Part shown: positions 22,893 to 34,973 of the stretch, piece by piece
How the letters are laid out: each line of letters opens with the position of its first letter
Position numbering within the stretch: the first letter of the stretch is position 1
Assembly (NCBI GenBank): GCA_016648135.1
Contig: JADDOH010023106.1
Location: 62,001-126,000, forward strand
DNA: 64,000 bases
From: Agrypnia vestita
Lineage: Eukaryota; Arthropoda; Insecta; Trichoptera; Phryganeidae
Reading direction: 5' to 3'
Translations under genes and position numbers: made by a program
Notes under the pieces: generated by a model
The model's database searches: none
Told to the model about the DNA's origin: nothing
What the model saw: only the letters and a program-made list of their open reading frames with translations

Positions 22893-23045
22893 TTCGTTTT
22901 ATCGGTATAACATTGAAGAATAAAAAAGTTCCTCATATCCCGAAAACATAAGCGAGAACCTTAACCTTAAGTACTAAATAGCTTTCTCGACTGAATACTA
23001 GGGAAGTGAAATAATAACCGGGCTAAAACCAACGTGATAAGATGT
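22893..23045 (+). repeat. Dispersed repeat family Z, copy 2
   Basis: Diverged direct repeat of 22020-22170 (see that entry), ending GGGCTAAAACC near 23030. Confidence 0.6.
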
Positions 23046-23135
23046 TTGAAAGTAGATGTGGTAAGAGTGGAGTGATAATGTGGCGTTCTATCTCCTCTGC
23101 CTATCCCTGCGGGAAACAGCGTGATGCAGAATTAA
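23046..23135 (+). pseudogene. Short LINE 3'-end fragment
   Basis: GTGGCGTTCTATCTCCTCTG followed by CCTATCCCTGCGGGAAAC matches the extreme 3' end of the LINE family seen at 23.46-23.78 and 41.57-41.77 kb. Only the last ~80 bases remain. Confidence 0.6.
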
Positions 23136-23462
23136 GTTATCATTTTTTAACGCTAGAAATCGTATGGGGTTTTTAAAAGTTATAATCATTAGCGAGGAAA
23201 ACTAAGAAAATACATAACGTCACAACGTAAAATCGAACATTTAGAATATAGGATAAAGGTAGAATTAATAAATAGAAATTTTATAAATATATTATAAATT
23301 TTATATAAACTCATGCTCACGATACTCTCTACCTATTCACCATTATTGACTGAACAGTTGATGTTGACATTAGTGATCGTTAACAATCAGTTTTAATTCA
23401 ATAAGTACTGCCAAGGAGGTTTCCCATAAAAATGCAAGGCAATTAAGATAATTAATATAAAC

Positions 23463-23776
23463 TAACTAACTAACTCACTAATCATCATGCCGTTTCTCCG
23501 CAGGGGTAGGCAGAGAGGATTGAACACCATATACTTCTATCCTGGCACACCACTTTTGCTTCGGCCACATTTACATCTTCTACGGTTGTTGCGGCTTTTA
23601 ACAGGGCCATCCTCAAACACTTGTAGTACCTGATCGTGCCAGGTCTTTCGCGGACGCCCTCTATTCCTGTTGCCTTCAACACTCGCCTCATATATTTTCT
23701 TAACCATCCTTTTCTCGTTCATACGTTTCACATGACTAAACCATCTCAGCACTCCTTTCTTTATTCTATCTACCAA
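23463..23776 (-). pseudogene. 5'-truncated LINE, reverse-transcriptase C-terminus
   Basis: The minus-strand translation starts VDRIKKGVLRWFSHVKRMNE, then VKKIYEASVEGNRNRGRPRK and TWHDQV, then in a shifted frame AEAKVVCQDRSIWCS and AYPCGETA. LRWFGHVxRM, EGxRxRGRPRKTW is the familiar C-terminal tail of RTE/BovB-like arthropod LINEs, just after the reverse-transcriptase thumb. The frame shifts once near 23540. On the minus strand the element ends in a tandem of AGTT units (23459-23475), a typical short-repeat tail. Other 3' fragments of the family lie at 7.3, 23.1, 35.6, 41.6 and 57.1 kb. Confidence 0.85.
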
Positions 23777-23779
23777 TTA

Positions 23780-26540
23780 ATATAACATTTACTAAAAACC
23801 ACAATTTTTTAATGAACACGTGAAGTTTAAATTATTTTATCAACTTACTACAAAACTTTGTCGTTTTTCTATTTTTTGAAGACTGAATATTTAAAAGTGA
23901 ATTAAATGAAATGCAGGCGAGGGCTAAATATGAATTACTTTTTATTTTAAAAGCGTGTTTGTGTAAAAAGCCCTTAATATGATAAAAAAAAATTAAATTA
24001 ATAAACCATCTTCAATTTTTACACGGTTCACGATGTGAATTTTTTTTTTTATATAATAGGTATATAAATTTTTTTTTTTTAAAGAGACATTAACAAATAG
24101 AAAAAAAAATTAGACAATTTTAGAATACCTAAATTTTCTTTAAATATTGTGTTATTGCTTAGAAAATCTTTTTAAATTAAATTCTGGTAGGGACCAGAAA
24201 AAATAATTCATGAAATAATATAGTATCAAAATAATCTTAAATTTTTCGTTTGTCAGCCATTTTTTTTAAGAAATATATTTAAATAAATCACTCATATTTC
24301 TATTAATATAATATCTGTATCGTATCAAATTATAACAATAAAACCCTATGATAACATTTTCTGCAATCAATCATAATAAATTGATAATAAATAAAAGTAA
24401 ATGTTGAGATTGATTTTTAAATTGTATTTATAACTTTACATTGTGTGATTCCGCAAATTTTGATTATTTTAGATGATGGGAACAGATAATGTATATTATT
24501 ACATAATGATAGAAACACTTTGCGATAAGAAAATAAACATAACTTGGTGAAAAGCAATTACAACGACGCCCCTTGTATTTTTTCAAGAAATTTAAATGTC
24601 AGTGCCTACATCGTGGCAATCAACAAACGAAGATTGCAAAGACAGCGGAGGGGGGAGGAAATATAGAAAAATAAAAGAGAAACGCAGGGATATATAATTA
24701 AAATAATATCAATCATGCAGAAGGTCTAGGGGGAGAAGAAATATACATATATAACTATCTTATTGTAATATCAAAGATAGACACTTGACATTTGATGTAA
24801 ATTCGCAGAATAATTTTTTTATTGATATTTCTATAACGTGCTGTATATTCAGAAGGGAATATATGAGATTTAATTATTTGTTTATAGTTGAGTTTGTTTA
24901 AAAAATAAACATATATTATAATATACAATATTTTATTCCAGTTAGGTATGAATGAAATTAATTCATTGTTAAAATTTAAGATGGAAGACTTGTAATAAAA
25001 GATATTGTGCTTGTAATAAAGGATATTGTGCTCAATTAGAAAATATTAATTAAAGATATTTAAAATCGATACATTTGTATCTGAACAAGATAACAACAGA
25101 TCAACATCAAAATTCTACCGTAGAAAAATTACATTACTTCATACAAATGTAGAGTTCGAAATCTCTCAGGACAGAGAGTGCCAATTGTAGCAGAAATTAG
25201 TCTTTAGAACGTTTTATTTCAATACTGTGAAACTTACAACTGCTTACTCATAGTTTATAATTCAAGTTCATAAAACAAGAAGGATTTAGTATTTCCTTTA
25301 TTAGTGTGCTAACGGAAATTTCTTCGATATAACAATTTAAAATAAAATGTTAAAAATAAAGTTATAGGAATATTTTTTTTTACTAATATTTTCACTGTAG
25401 TGATTGAATTTCATTCATGAGTGAAAGTGTTTTCAAATAAAATTGGTAACGTATTCTAAGGATTATAAGCTTATTTGTAAAGGCTCGGTTTAAATATGTC
25501 AGTAAATTAATGAATATCAACTAGGCTTCGAAGGAACATAACAAGAAATCACGAAATTATACATGAACGTTTAAGATAAGCTCCCCAAATAAATTATCAT
25601 AAATTTGTTTGCAAAAGCCGTGCTAAAATATTTATGTGTAAAGGAACCATTCAACTGGAAATACAAATTCTTCAATCAAAGATTTCACTTTAAAATTCAT
25701 AGCGTATTACGGAGCCCATATTACGGGGGAACAGGATCGTTAGCAGAACGCAAGTCTATCTAATTCATATTTAATGTGATTTTCTTACGATTCAACTTAA
25801 CATTGTCTTCTGGGCCATTAAATTTGAATACCTTTATTTCCCAGAGAGAATACCTCCTTATGACAATGCCGGCGCTTAAAAATGGCATTACATCGGTGTT
25901 AACTATGAAATATTTTGAAGTGAAGCGCTTATGGAGCAATTTAACGCCGACTTTATTTATTTGAAACATTAAACAAATGTCAAATGCGTTGCAAAGTATT
26001 ATAGTCGTATATAATGATTTTGTTAGTAATTCCTATTTGTTTTTTAGTTTATTCATAGACATATATCAATTGAAATATTATATACTATAAATGCTAGTAC
26101 ATACAAGCGATAATATACAAATTTTAGCAAAGTAAAATTTAGTAGCGGTGTGGTTAATTTCCCACGAGGTCATGTGGTTTATCAGTTCTATTTACGGTGC
26201 GTAACAAAAAATGAATTATAGATTCAGACGGTATATCTTTATAATGAAATACGTAAAGGATGTTTTTATTATTATTTAATGAACACAAACATTTTGATAA
26301 CTTTACTTTTTTTCAAAAGTATCATATTTTAAGAGCAAACATGATATTTCACATAATACGGTGTACATATCTATAATTGTGTCAGGTTCCACATACGACT
26401 ATTTAGCAGCTGATGATTTGTTTAAGCTTCTACAGTAAGAGCATTTTTTATGACTAGACTTTCAAGAAGATTTTTTCTTAACTCAAACACTTTATTCTAT
26501 TTAACAATAATTTTATATGAAAGTATGTTCTAAGAACACA
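23780..26540. other. Long AT-rich stretch; unique segment at about 25690-25990
   Basis: No gene or repeat partner is recognised. At 25760-25969 both strands are open for about 60-70 codons in a more balanced segment. Neither product is recognisable, and double openness makes coding less likely than constrained or chance non-coding sequence. Confidence 0.45.
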
Positions 26541-26542
26541 GT

Positions 26543-26652
26543 TACTGGATTTATTACAGGTTGTAAGCCCTGAGTCGTCGTATAAGAGACTTCCATCCAC
26601 TTTTCTCATATATAAATAGCTTCGTCTCTGTGAGACTTCTGTAATTTATCCT
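26543..26652 (+). repeat. Dispersed repeat family X, copy 2
   Basis: It contains CAGGTTGTAAGCCCTGAG, GACTTCCATCCACTTTTCTC, ATATAAATAGCTTCGTCTCT and GAGACTTCTGTAATTTATCC, in the same order as the other copies; 5' truncated. Confidence 0.7.
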
Positions 26653-26789
26653 TTATTATTATATTTATATTTTACAAAAAAATATTAATTTTCTTTTTAT
26701 AATTTATTAAAGCTTACATATATGGTAATACTCGTACATACAAAATAATTTAAATTAATAAATAATTTTAAAAAATTGTATGTTTCGTA

Positions 26790-27010
26790 ATAAAATGATA
26801 TAAAAATTAAGTGATTTCCTTGCTGTGTTAGTAACGTTGCGGATAGGTTCGCTCATAGGCTCGCTTCGGCACAGGCCCGAGTGGCCCCCTTGAGCATGGA
26901 CGGAATGCCGGAGGTCTAAGCCAAGCAGTAGGTCATAGGACAATGCCGTGGAGTTACGTGCTGACGATGATAACGACGAAAACGATCAAATTACGGGCCG
27001 ATATGTAATT
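26790..27010. other. GC-richer unrecognised segment
   Basis: GGCTCGCTTCGGCACAGGCC and GGAATGCCGGAGGTCTAAGC mark a block of higher complexity. A 62-codon minus frame covers part of it but has no known motif. It may be the remnant of a retroelement. Confidence 0.25.
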
Positions 27011-27147
27011 GGCAGAAAATGTATACTTTTGACTAACCTTTGAACTTGGAACTAGTAACTTTGAAAAGAGTTTTTATAACGCTTCCACGAGAAATACTTC
27101 AGCATTAGTAAATATACATAATAAAAAATATAAAATATATATATTCA

Positions 27148-27285
27148 AGTAGCTTTCGGTCGGTCGGTTGTTCGAGCCCCATTCCAGGACACTAGCAAGC
27201 TATCTTCATGGCACTGATGCTCAGCTTTGTTAGAAAAATGTAAGAAAATTAATACGGGATGTATTCCGTGTGCGCCACTCTATTA
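27148..27285 (+). repeat. tRNA-derived SINE, family 1 (head truncated)
   Basis: GTTCGAGCCCCATTCCAG carries the B box, followed by GACACTAGCAAGCTA and the body with TGTTAGAAAAATGTAAGAA and a GTATTCCGTGT end. The A-box half is missing or scrambled. Confidence 0.7.
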
Positions 27286-27359
27286 AAAAAATGTGAATCG
27301 ATTATTCGTTATAATTTTTATTTAATAAATTTTTATCTGCCCATATATTTCCATGATTA

Positions 27360-27660
27360 AGAAGTTATTAAAACTGCGGTATGGCTCGAAGGGTGGATTG
27401 ACAATGACGTTTGAAATGTTGTTACAAGTAAAACGCAACAACCTTTAGAGAAGTTAACGGTTGTCTGTCAATAGAGGCTCCTCCGTGTGCTGGCTGCGCC
27501 ACCCCGCACCAGTCACGGGGTGGGAATCTACATAAGTAATTGTTATAGCCTTCATAAAACAAGTGGTGGCAGCCGCCGGGGGAAAAAGGCGAGCAATTAA
27601 CGAAAATTAGCTCAAGTTTTCCGGTAATATAACCGTGAGCCTGTCTACACCAGGCCATCT
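27360..27660. other. Unrecognised segment of balanced composition
   Basis: It includes GGCTGCGCCACCCCGCACC and GTGGTGGCAGCCGCCGGGGG. A 78-codon minus frame (27422-27658) has no recognisable motif. Confidence 0.3.
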
Positions 27661-27944
27661 CAAACTGTGGTCTGATAGCCAGCGATGGTTTGTCACGTTT
27701 GAAAATACTCCCAAAAGTATATTCGTTTTAAAAATAGTTTTTCAATGTAATATTAAATACAATTTGAACGTGCGGTCAGTAATTTTAAACATAACAAGGG
27801 CACAAATATGTATGTACGTATTTATATATATTATGAAATAATCATGGACTTTGGAATCATGGAAATTTTGATCAGGATATCAAAAATATTTTCTTTAAAC
27901 TAAAAGAAAACTTTCAATTAACTTTATTTATTAATTAAGATAAA

Positions 27945-28035
27945 TTATATAAATCTCACAGAGACGATGCTATTTATATGGGAAACGCGTATTGAAGTCT
28001 TTACAGGGTGGCCTGGGGCCTATGATCAGTAAAGC
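27945..28035 (-). repeat. Dispersed repeat family X, copy 3
   Basis: Inverse of the family: TATATAAATCTCACAGAGACG, TTTATATGGGAAACGCGTAT, AAGTCTTTACAGGGTGGCC. It faces copy 4 head to head about 100 bases away. Confidence 0.7.
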
Positions 28036-28134
28036 CTAGAGCACGCTTAAGTGACAACATTATTATGATCCATTCGAATGTACAAAAGTCACTGATTTAG
28101 ATCATATATACAACTTTCTTAATACTTCTTCTAA

Positions 28135-28305
28135 TACGTAGATGTTCTTACGGTTGAATTTGGTGGACGTTGCATTGTGTAAAGTGATCACTTAAGCCAG
28201 CTCGTACAGGTCGTAAGCCCTGGGCCACTCTATAAAGATTTCCATACACGTTTCCCCTATAAAAATTTTCGACTCCGTGATACTTCTATAATTTATATTA
28301 ATTAA
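28135..28305 (+). repeat. Dispersed repeat family X, copy 4
   Basis: The best copy: GTTGCATTGTGTAAAGTGAT, CAGGTCGTAAGCCCTGGGCC, GATTTCCATACACGTTTCCC, TCGACTCCGTGATACTTCT. With copy 3 it forms an inverted pair. Confidence 0.75.
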
Positions 28306-31300
28306 TAATTATCCCACTGTGAACAAAATCCACTAATTATGTTCTCAGACCATATAAGAATATTTTTAGTATTTTAATATTGTACCAACAGGTATATAAA
28401 AATATACATAATTTCATTCGCCAACATGATAAAAATCTTTGAATCTTTGAACTCTCGGGGATAAATATTGAAAACAAATATACAAAATGTGGTTACATTT
28501 TTATAAATTACTTAGTTTGCGTATTACAGAAATATTTGAAAGCAACAGAAATATACAATGTTCACTAGGTAGAACTTTTAGGAAAATACTCTGAAGAATA
28601 CTAAGAATCTTCAACAATCGACCTTTCATGAAAGTGTGGCATTCTATCTGATTAGTCTAACTTAACATATTGAATAGTAAATTGTTTTGTAAAGTATATA
28701 TATCTCAACCCAATACCACCTATTTTCAATGGTAAGCGGTTTTTAGTTTTCCGCACCCATAAATTACCCTTTTTGGGAAGCTCAACCTTTAAATTTATAA
28801 ATAATTATTAAAGGGGCTGCTTGAACGTCGATGAATGGTGAGGATTTTGTAGATAAAACATTTCAGAAGCGCAGGCCTACACACCCCATACTGTCAGGCG
28901 CTAAAATCGGCCTGGTGTATATGTACCTTGACATTTTTAAAGTTTACTCAGAGCCTTCAAAATGAGGAGGGTTGTATAAAGTATTAAGTGACATTAAAGG
29001 GATGACGCCCCTACTTACGCTGGTGATTTATTGCAAATAAGATGTGCATTTCATTAGCATGAAGAAGAAAAAATGGATAGTTAAAATTAAGTGGAAAGCG
29101 AAAATTATATAAATCACAATAAATGTGTATGATAATCAAATAAAATTAAAATACAATAATTTTGGAAACGAAATAAAAATGTAATATAAGAACCCGATTT
29201 TTATTAAAATCTATTTTCTACCCATAAACAAAACTTTTCTTGATATAATAACATATTTTTTAAGATAGAGTACGTTCTCAACAATAGATTTTGTATATTT
29301 TTTGTACGATACCTGTATATGTTATTTCAAAGTAAAAAAAATCTCTCGAGGACACCACAAACATCTCATATGAATGAAAAGTAATCGGATTACTTCTAAA
29401 GGCGATGTTAACCCTTAACGAAAGGATTAAATGTTTTTAGGAGCCTAAGGGATGGTGCGCGAATCCTGTTTATTGTTGTTCAAACGTCGGAAATATTTAA
29501 AACTTTAAAACAATTCAAAGTTGGTATCGCATAACTTTAGTGTAGGCAATTTTACACAAAAACTCGGTCAAAATAATATCCCAATGTACACACATATCGG
29601 TATACTTTTGTGTTTACATTTGGTATTATTAACGGGAAGTACCAACGTGTTTTTTTAATTTGCTCCCATGAGAACCCTACCAATGTTAGAGGGATAAAGA
29701 CAGCATACATACTCAATTTACTGAAGTATTTAACAAATTGAAAATTTTTTAGATTATCAATAAGGTATGTTTCGTTATTTTGTATATTGCCAGATTCTAG
29801 CAACTGCACATATTTATCTACTGGAAAATATGATAATTTTAACTATTTTAATATCTAACTATTCCTGGATCAGACCATAATTATGAAAGTGGACTAAGTC
29901 ATGTTTCTTTCCTTTCGAGATAATTAAAGGTTTGCGTTTGAATTAATTAAAAAATATTTTTATATTACGCAACTTAAATTTATATAATATGCTAGATTTA
30001 TAATTTATTTTGACATATAAATTTTACAAGTAGCTCATAAGGAAACATAATAATTTAAGGTTGAAATGACTTAGACCGTTTTAAAAATTAACGGAATGTA
30101 TTAAAATTGACATAACACAATAAAAAAGTTATTTTTTCATCTAAAATAATTTTTTATTAAGCCATGTTAAGAATTTATTTTGTAATGCTTCACTTAGAAA
30201 TGCTTACTTTTGATAAGTATGTTATTTTATTATCTGGAAGTAAGATTTTAGGTATATAATGTAGCAAATCTGTTAATCTTAAAATTTTTCTTTAGTTATT
30301 GATCTGCTGGTAGAGTATAATAGAAGTAGGAAATACTTTCGTATATTTTTAGTCTTCTTCTTTTGGGTTAAAGGCTAAATAAAATATGGAAGTCGGCATC
30401 ATCATCCAAAGAAGTTTAATAAAACATCTTATATGGGGCATTTTTACAAAAACGCATCCATTGTATTCTTAGCCACGAGACAGATACCTACAATAACTGC
30501 CTATTTCGTTTCCATTTTTTAACGTTTCATTTACAGTTTACGATTATATAAATCACATTAAAATAAGTTTAAAGTTTGTAATTTATTCTTTAAAGGATTT
30601 TGGCATGTTATTTGTCTAGTTTATCGAAATTGTTAACAAAATCTTGGTCAATACATTCAATTTCAGCTATTTAATCAGGAATTTAGAGTTTTTGTTTTTT
30701 TGCATGTATATTAAAAATATTCTTATAATTTATTGTAGTAAAAAATAATCCATTTAAAAAACGTTGAAAAAAGTATGTTACTTGACAGATTTTGCGATAA
30801 TTTTAATAAACTAACGATAATTATTCTCTTTATAATATTATTGGAAAAAATACATGCCATAAGTTCATACAGTCATATAAAGCCCACAAAGCGGAGCACT
30901 TTTCAAAACTTTTAAAATATCGTTGGTTTGGTAATTAATTAATCGATTAAAAATTCAGTTTGTGTCATTTATGGAAGCTGTGCGTATTTTAATTATATAA
31001 AACCTTATGAACAAATTTTAATTTGATACCTTTCCGCACAAAAATATGATATGCAAGAGAAGATATGAGAAAAAGTGGTTTATCTCGCTCATTTTGCTAG
31101 ACGATTACCTTAATGATCCTGCTGGATAGTGAAAATAACAAAATATTTGAAAAATAATTTTCTTTGCATAATGTGAAGTTGATTGCTATTTGAAAATATG
31201 ATAATATGCATATACCCATATATCTTTAGCACGAGACTAGAGACGCGTGTTTCAAAATTTTCGTAATTTTTAACGGTTAACATAGCGAAATTGATAAAAG

Positions 31301-31559
31301 CAATTATGTTTTAAGTTCCGTTTTAATATATATAATTATGCGTTCGAATTTTCACACGGCCAAAATTAATATGTGGCATACGTGTTTTTCAATACCCGAC
31401 TTGTCGACTTTTACTCACACCCAAAAGTAATTCATAATGCGCGAAATGAATATTCATTCCGGCATACTCGTGTTTTTATGTAATTTAAAGGAGAACACAT
31501 TAAAAAAGTTGTTTTCTCCCTTTAGAGTAAACTTGTTCATTAAAAAGGGCATTAATTAA
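28306..31559. other. Long AT-rich stretch, no gene seen
   Basis: Only short chance frames (the longest is 85 codons at 29552-29809, minus, without a recognisable motif). No repeat partner was found. Confidence 0.5.
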
Positions 31560-32085
31560 CCGAGGGTGGTGGGTTGAGAGCGTTTCATCCCGCGCCGTCT
31601 TCTCGGGGATTCGCAATAAAAATGGGCGGGCGGGGGTAGGTACGTAGGTGAGGGTAGGTGCCGACAAACAAACAAAAAAGAATCCCGAATAAACCGGGGA
31701 GAAGACTTTCTTTTTTAACGCCTTACTTTATTATTCCGATATTGTAAAAGTTAGTTCCGGCCGGCGCTGTTATTCCGCACGAGGGAGCCACAAAGGACAG
31801 CTGATGGCCCGGGGCAGCGGAGGCGCTGCAGAATGTTAACCAGGCCCCTTCCGGCTTCCTGCCGGACGTGCCGCCGTGCGGATGCACCGGGCCGGTTAAT
31901 GAGCGATTGTTTATTTCGATTGTGGACCGGGCACCGACGATCGCGCGGTAGGCGTCACGCGGTGCGTCGTCTCGTATCAAGACGCGATCTACTTCTTTCG
32001 TTGCGAAGTACACTTCCAGATGCCCGAAGCGAGGTGGTTCGTGTACCCACGCGAGTTTCTTCTACACACAGGGTACCTCGTAGCT
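31560..32085. promoter_or_regulatory. GC-rich, CpG-retaining island; candidate regulatory DNA
   Basis: A sharp rise in GC over about 500 bases (GGGCGGGCGGGGGTAGG, CCGGCCGGCGCTG, CCGGACGTGCCGCCGTGCGG) between AT-rich flanks. It contains an E-box in GGACAGCTGATGG (about 31797) and, close together, a TAAT core, a forkhead-like TGTTTATTT and a runt-like TGTGG in TTAATGAGCGATTGTTTATT and the bases after it (about 31896-31924). Frames on both strands (96 and 84 codons) are open, as is usual in GC-rich DNA, but neither resembles a known protein. An enhancer, a distant promoter or a small exon are all possible; regulatory DNA is my inference. Confidence 0.4.
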
Positions 32086-32347
32086 AGAAGCAAAAATTTT
32101 ACAGGTGTTCCTGCCCTCGAAGTCGAAAATGTTCAAGCAACCGTGACCTAATTAATATCAATAGTTGTATATATCTCCTTAACTTATTTTTTGTTTATTT
32201 GATATAAACTATATTAATATAACTTTGTAAAGTTTGTAATGTTTATTTGATATAAACTATATCAGTATAATTATATTTAAATAAACTTTGGTATCATCTA
32301 TATCAAAGTTTACATTTCATTTTCAATATTTCATATTTTTTACAAAA

Positions 32348-32690
32348 AGTTGAACTATCATTATAGTAACTTATATCGATTATGAAAAATTCATTTGATT
32401 TATAATACTACTTAACCAAAATGATAAAAACGTTTTTAAAAAATTGACTTACAATTTTCGCAGGCTTTTTATTTATTTATTTTAATTTTTCATACTCGAT
32501 ATAAGTTACTGTGATGATAGTTCAACTTTTTGCAAACAATAAGTCAGAAATATTGAAAAAATGCAAATTTTGCATATCTCCATACTTACTGATATTAGGT
32601 CATAGTATATTGAACATTTACGACTCATTATCAAGGGAAAAAACTACCAGTAAATTTTTTTCTTCTAGCTATAGACAACCTGTATCATGC
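32348..32690 (+). repeat. Dispersed repeat family Y, copy 2, with long inverted arms
   Basis: GTTGAACTATCATTATAGTA at about 32349, continuing to ACTTATATCGATTATGAAAAATT, is mirrored by AATTTTTCATACTCGATATA... at about 32485-32530, giving ~43-bp arms with a few mismatches. The rest follows the family landmarks (TTTTGCAAACAATAAGTCAG, GCATATCTCC, GATATTAGGTCATAG). The full inverted structure supports a non-autonomous DNA element. Confidence 0.65.
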
Positions 32691-32767
32691 TCTCCATCCA
32701 AAATTCACAGAAACATATACAAAGTAATACGATAAGCTAATAATGGTAATATTTCGCCTATGATTAG

Positions 32768-32989
32768 ATGAAAGAAGAGGACCTCACGTCTAGGGTTACG
32801 CGCGCACTGCGACATTATGCCGCTGATCATTTGAGCAACGGGCAGTTCTTTAAAATATTTGGTGAACTTAACAATTACCCCGAAAAATTCTTCCAATATT
32901 ATCGAATAAATAAAAAATGTTTTTATGAACTTTTAAAACTAGTTGGACCTTCTATTACGTATAAAAATACTCCATTCAGAAATGTTTAA
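32768..32989 (+). pseudogene. Harbinger (HARBI1/ALP1-like) transposase N-terminal fragment
   Basis: From residue 26 of this 73-codon frame, QFFKIFGELNNYPEKFFQYY then RINKKCFYELLKLVGPSI matches the N-terminal helical region of PIF/Harbinger nucleases (pattern FxxLxELRxYPxKFxxYFRMSxxxFDELLxLVGPxI). The first ~20 codons run through the terminal inverted repeat and are probably not native protein. The DDE catalytic region is absent: the frame ends after TYKNTPFRNV. It is a remnant and cannot encode an active enzyme. Confidence 0.82.
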
Positions 32990-33356
32990 TGTTTCTATCA
33001 CTATATTCTTTTGAAGTAATATCATACAATGGTGGTCTTTTCTCAACTGTCGTAATTAGCATTTCATTAATTATATTAAAATTAAATCATTAATTATTAT
33101 ACATATTAAAATCTTCATCCAAATCAGCAGAATTATTGCTTGTAGCCATTGTTCTTTCACATAAAATATTATATGGTACAGCGAAACAGCGCGCAGTGAT
33201 CGCAGAAAAAGATGCGTTTTTTTACCTTAAGAGAGTTGTAACATTTCACAGATTTTTCGCCGCTGCGTTTTTTGCCGCTAAGTGCGCGCACTACGATTCA
33301 AAACCCTTTGTTACAACGCTGCGATGTGACATTATGCTAGTGCGCGCGTACCCTAG
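32789..33356 (+). mobile_element. PIF/Harbinger-type deletion derivative
   Basis: The ends are inverted: CTAGGGTTACGCGCGCAC at about 32790 and the inverse of GTGCGCGCGTACCCTAG ending at 33356, differing by one base of length. Just inside the left end a Harbinger transposase start is readable (see next entry); the rest of the transposase is deleted. Two subterminal GCGCGCA-type motifs occur again near 33190 and 33290. The expected 3-bp target duplication is not obvious, so the exact outer ends are uncertain. Confidence 0.65.
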
Positions 33357-33529
33357 GTATAGACAATTTTGGAAAAATAATACATGTATGTTTGCAATTG
33401 CCATTATCAATAACCTTTTTATACTGAATGATGCAGATCTTCTTTTTGAGATAACGAATTGAAAACATTAGATAAAATACTGTTCATGTAGTTAATAGAA
33501 GTGTCAACCATAGTCGTACATTTTTTTAA

Positions 33530-33688
33530 TAGAAATGCGTGTAACATCAATATTCTTGCTATTTTCAAACTAAGCTAAGCGCTTGTTCTTGTGAAAATAA
33601 GATTAACTTGGTGGTCTGGAGTGAGGTTTGAACCCGCGAGCTTTGGATCATAAGGCGAGAGTCCTAACCACAAGAGCAACATATTATG
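33530..33688 (-). repeat. tRNA-derived SINE, family 1
   Basis: The minus strand shows an A-box-like CTTGTGGTTAGGACTCTCGC, B-box-like GGTTTGAACC...CTCC order, and the body GCGCTTAGCTTAGTTTGAAA, AAGAATATTGATGTTACAC. It is close to the 7.8-kb copy. Confidence 0.8.
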
Positions 33689-33701
33689 TCGAAAAGCTGC
33701 A

Positions 33702-33746
33702 AAAGCGCCACTATCCATTTGGGATCCGTATGGATAGTGGCGCTTT
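33702..33746. repeat. Perfect 17-bp hairpin, 11-base loop
   Basis: AAAGCGCCACTATCCAT (33702-33718) and its exact inverse (33730-33746) flank TTGGGATCCGT. It lies directly next to a SINE. It may be a miniature fold-back element or a stem in an RNA. Confidence 0.75.
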
Positions 33747-33889
33747 GCATCTATACGTATGATTTTCTGATTTCACACAGATTTTGCAGCGAGACAGGCC
33801 TAGTATAATTAATTTAAATAATGATATATAATAAAATACACTACCGCACCCAAACTAATTTGTACATTATATCTTCCCTTCTACTCCCG

Positions 33890-34215
33890 TCCCACATTCC
33901 CCTCTACCCTCTCCATTCGCTATTAATGTATGTTAAAGTAAATTTTTAAATTCAGTGGAAAATTTTTAAGATTGTTTTGCTGTTAACTTTTCCCAGAACA
34001 AAATAAATAAATAAATAAACACACAAATACACACACTCACACAAACTCACTATTGGACATGTTTTTTCTTATTTTTTATCGATTTATTTTATATATGTGT
34101 TTTCTTGTAATTGGCCCAAAACTCTGTACATCAATTATTGTTTTTTTTTCAAGATTGATTAATTATATGGCTGTAAGAAAACCAATAAATGAAAATAAAA
34201 TAAAATAAAAATAAA
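33890..34215 (+). repeat. Dispersed retroelement 3'-end, plus copy
   Basis: Same series as 20430-20695: CTCCATTCGCTATTAATGTA, GTAATTGGCCCAAAACTCTG, AAGATTGATTAATTATATGG, ending AATAAAATAAAATAAAAAT-type A-rich tail. The A-tail polarity marks this as the sense orientation. Confidence 0.7.
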
Positions 34216-34960
34216 AATAAAAGTATTAATACAATTTATATATTATTTTTCATTGCTACATAAAATTTAAGTTAGTTGACCCATAATTTTAAATTTAAAT
34301 TAAAACTAAAGGTGATATATATTATTAAAAACTTAATAGATTGTTCGAGGAAAAAAGCATCTATCTGTATGATTTTTTCATAAATAATCTTCTTATCATT
34401 GATGCTCCTTCAAACGTACAATTCTTACTTTTCTACCACAACTTTAACCCGTGGTGCATTTAGTATATGAAGGTACTAGTGTAATTATTTGTTTAAAATT
34501 ATGTTATGTAAGTATCGTGTATAAATATTTTTTTACCTGACTATTGTCGAATACGTAAATATGTGAAAAATTTTGCATAGGAAAATACTTGGTAGAGTTA
34601 TTTCACGATTTTTATGTTTATTTTCTTCAGCTTTTTAATATATTATATATTCACTATTTTCGAAAGCAATGATCTTATTTTTCACGATGTCGCGAACCAG
34701 AGAGTGAAAACCCTGTATTTCCGACTGGCTACACAAATATGGTTCTGATGCTCCGGGCTATAGGTATGTTGTATAGTCGCCGTAAAAATAAAGACTTTCT
34801 ACATATATAAAAACCAACTGATTATTTTTACATATTTCGAAATTGGTACGTGACAAAGCGGTTGCACAAATTTCTTAAGTTGTCTCTCTAGAAGTTAAAT
34901 TAAAAACAATTTATTTTATTTTTAATTCATTATATTCAATCAATCTTACTTAACCATAAA
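34216..34960. other. AT-rich DNA, no gene seen
   Basis: No feature recognised. Confidence 0.5.
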
Positions 34961-34973
34961 ATTTACCGGTCGG

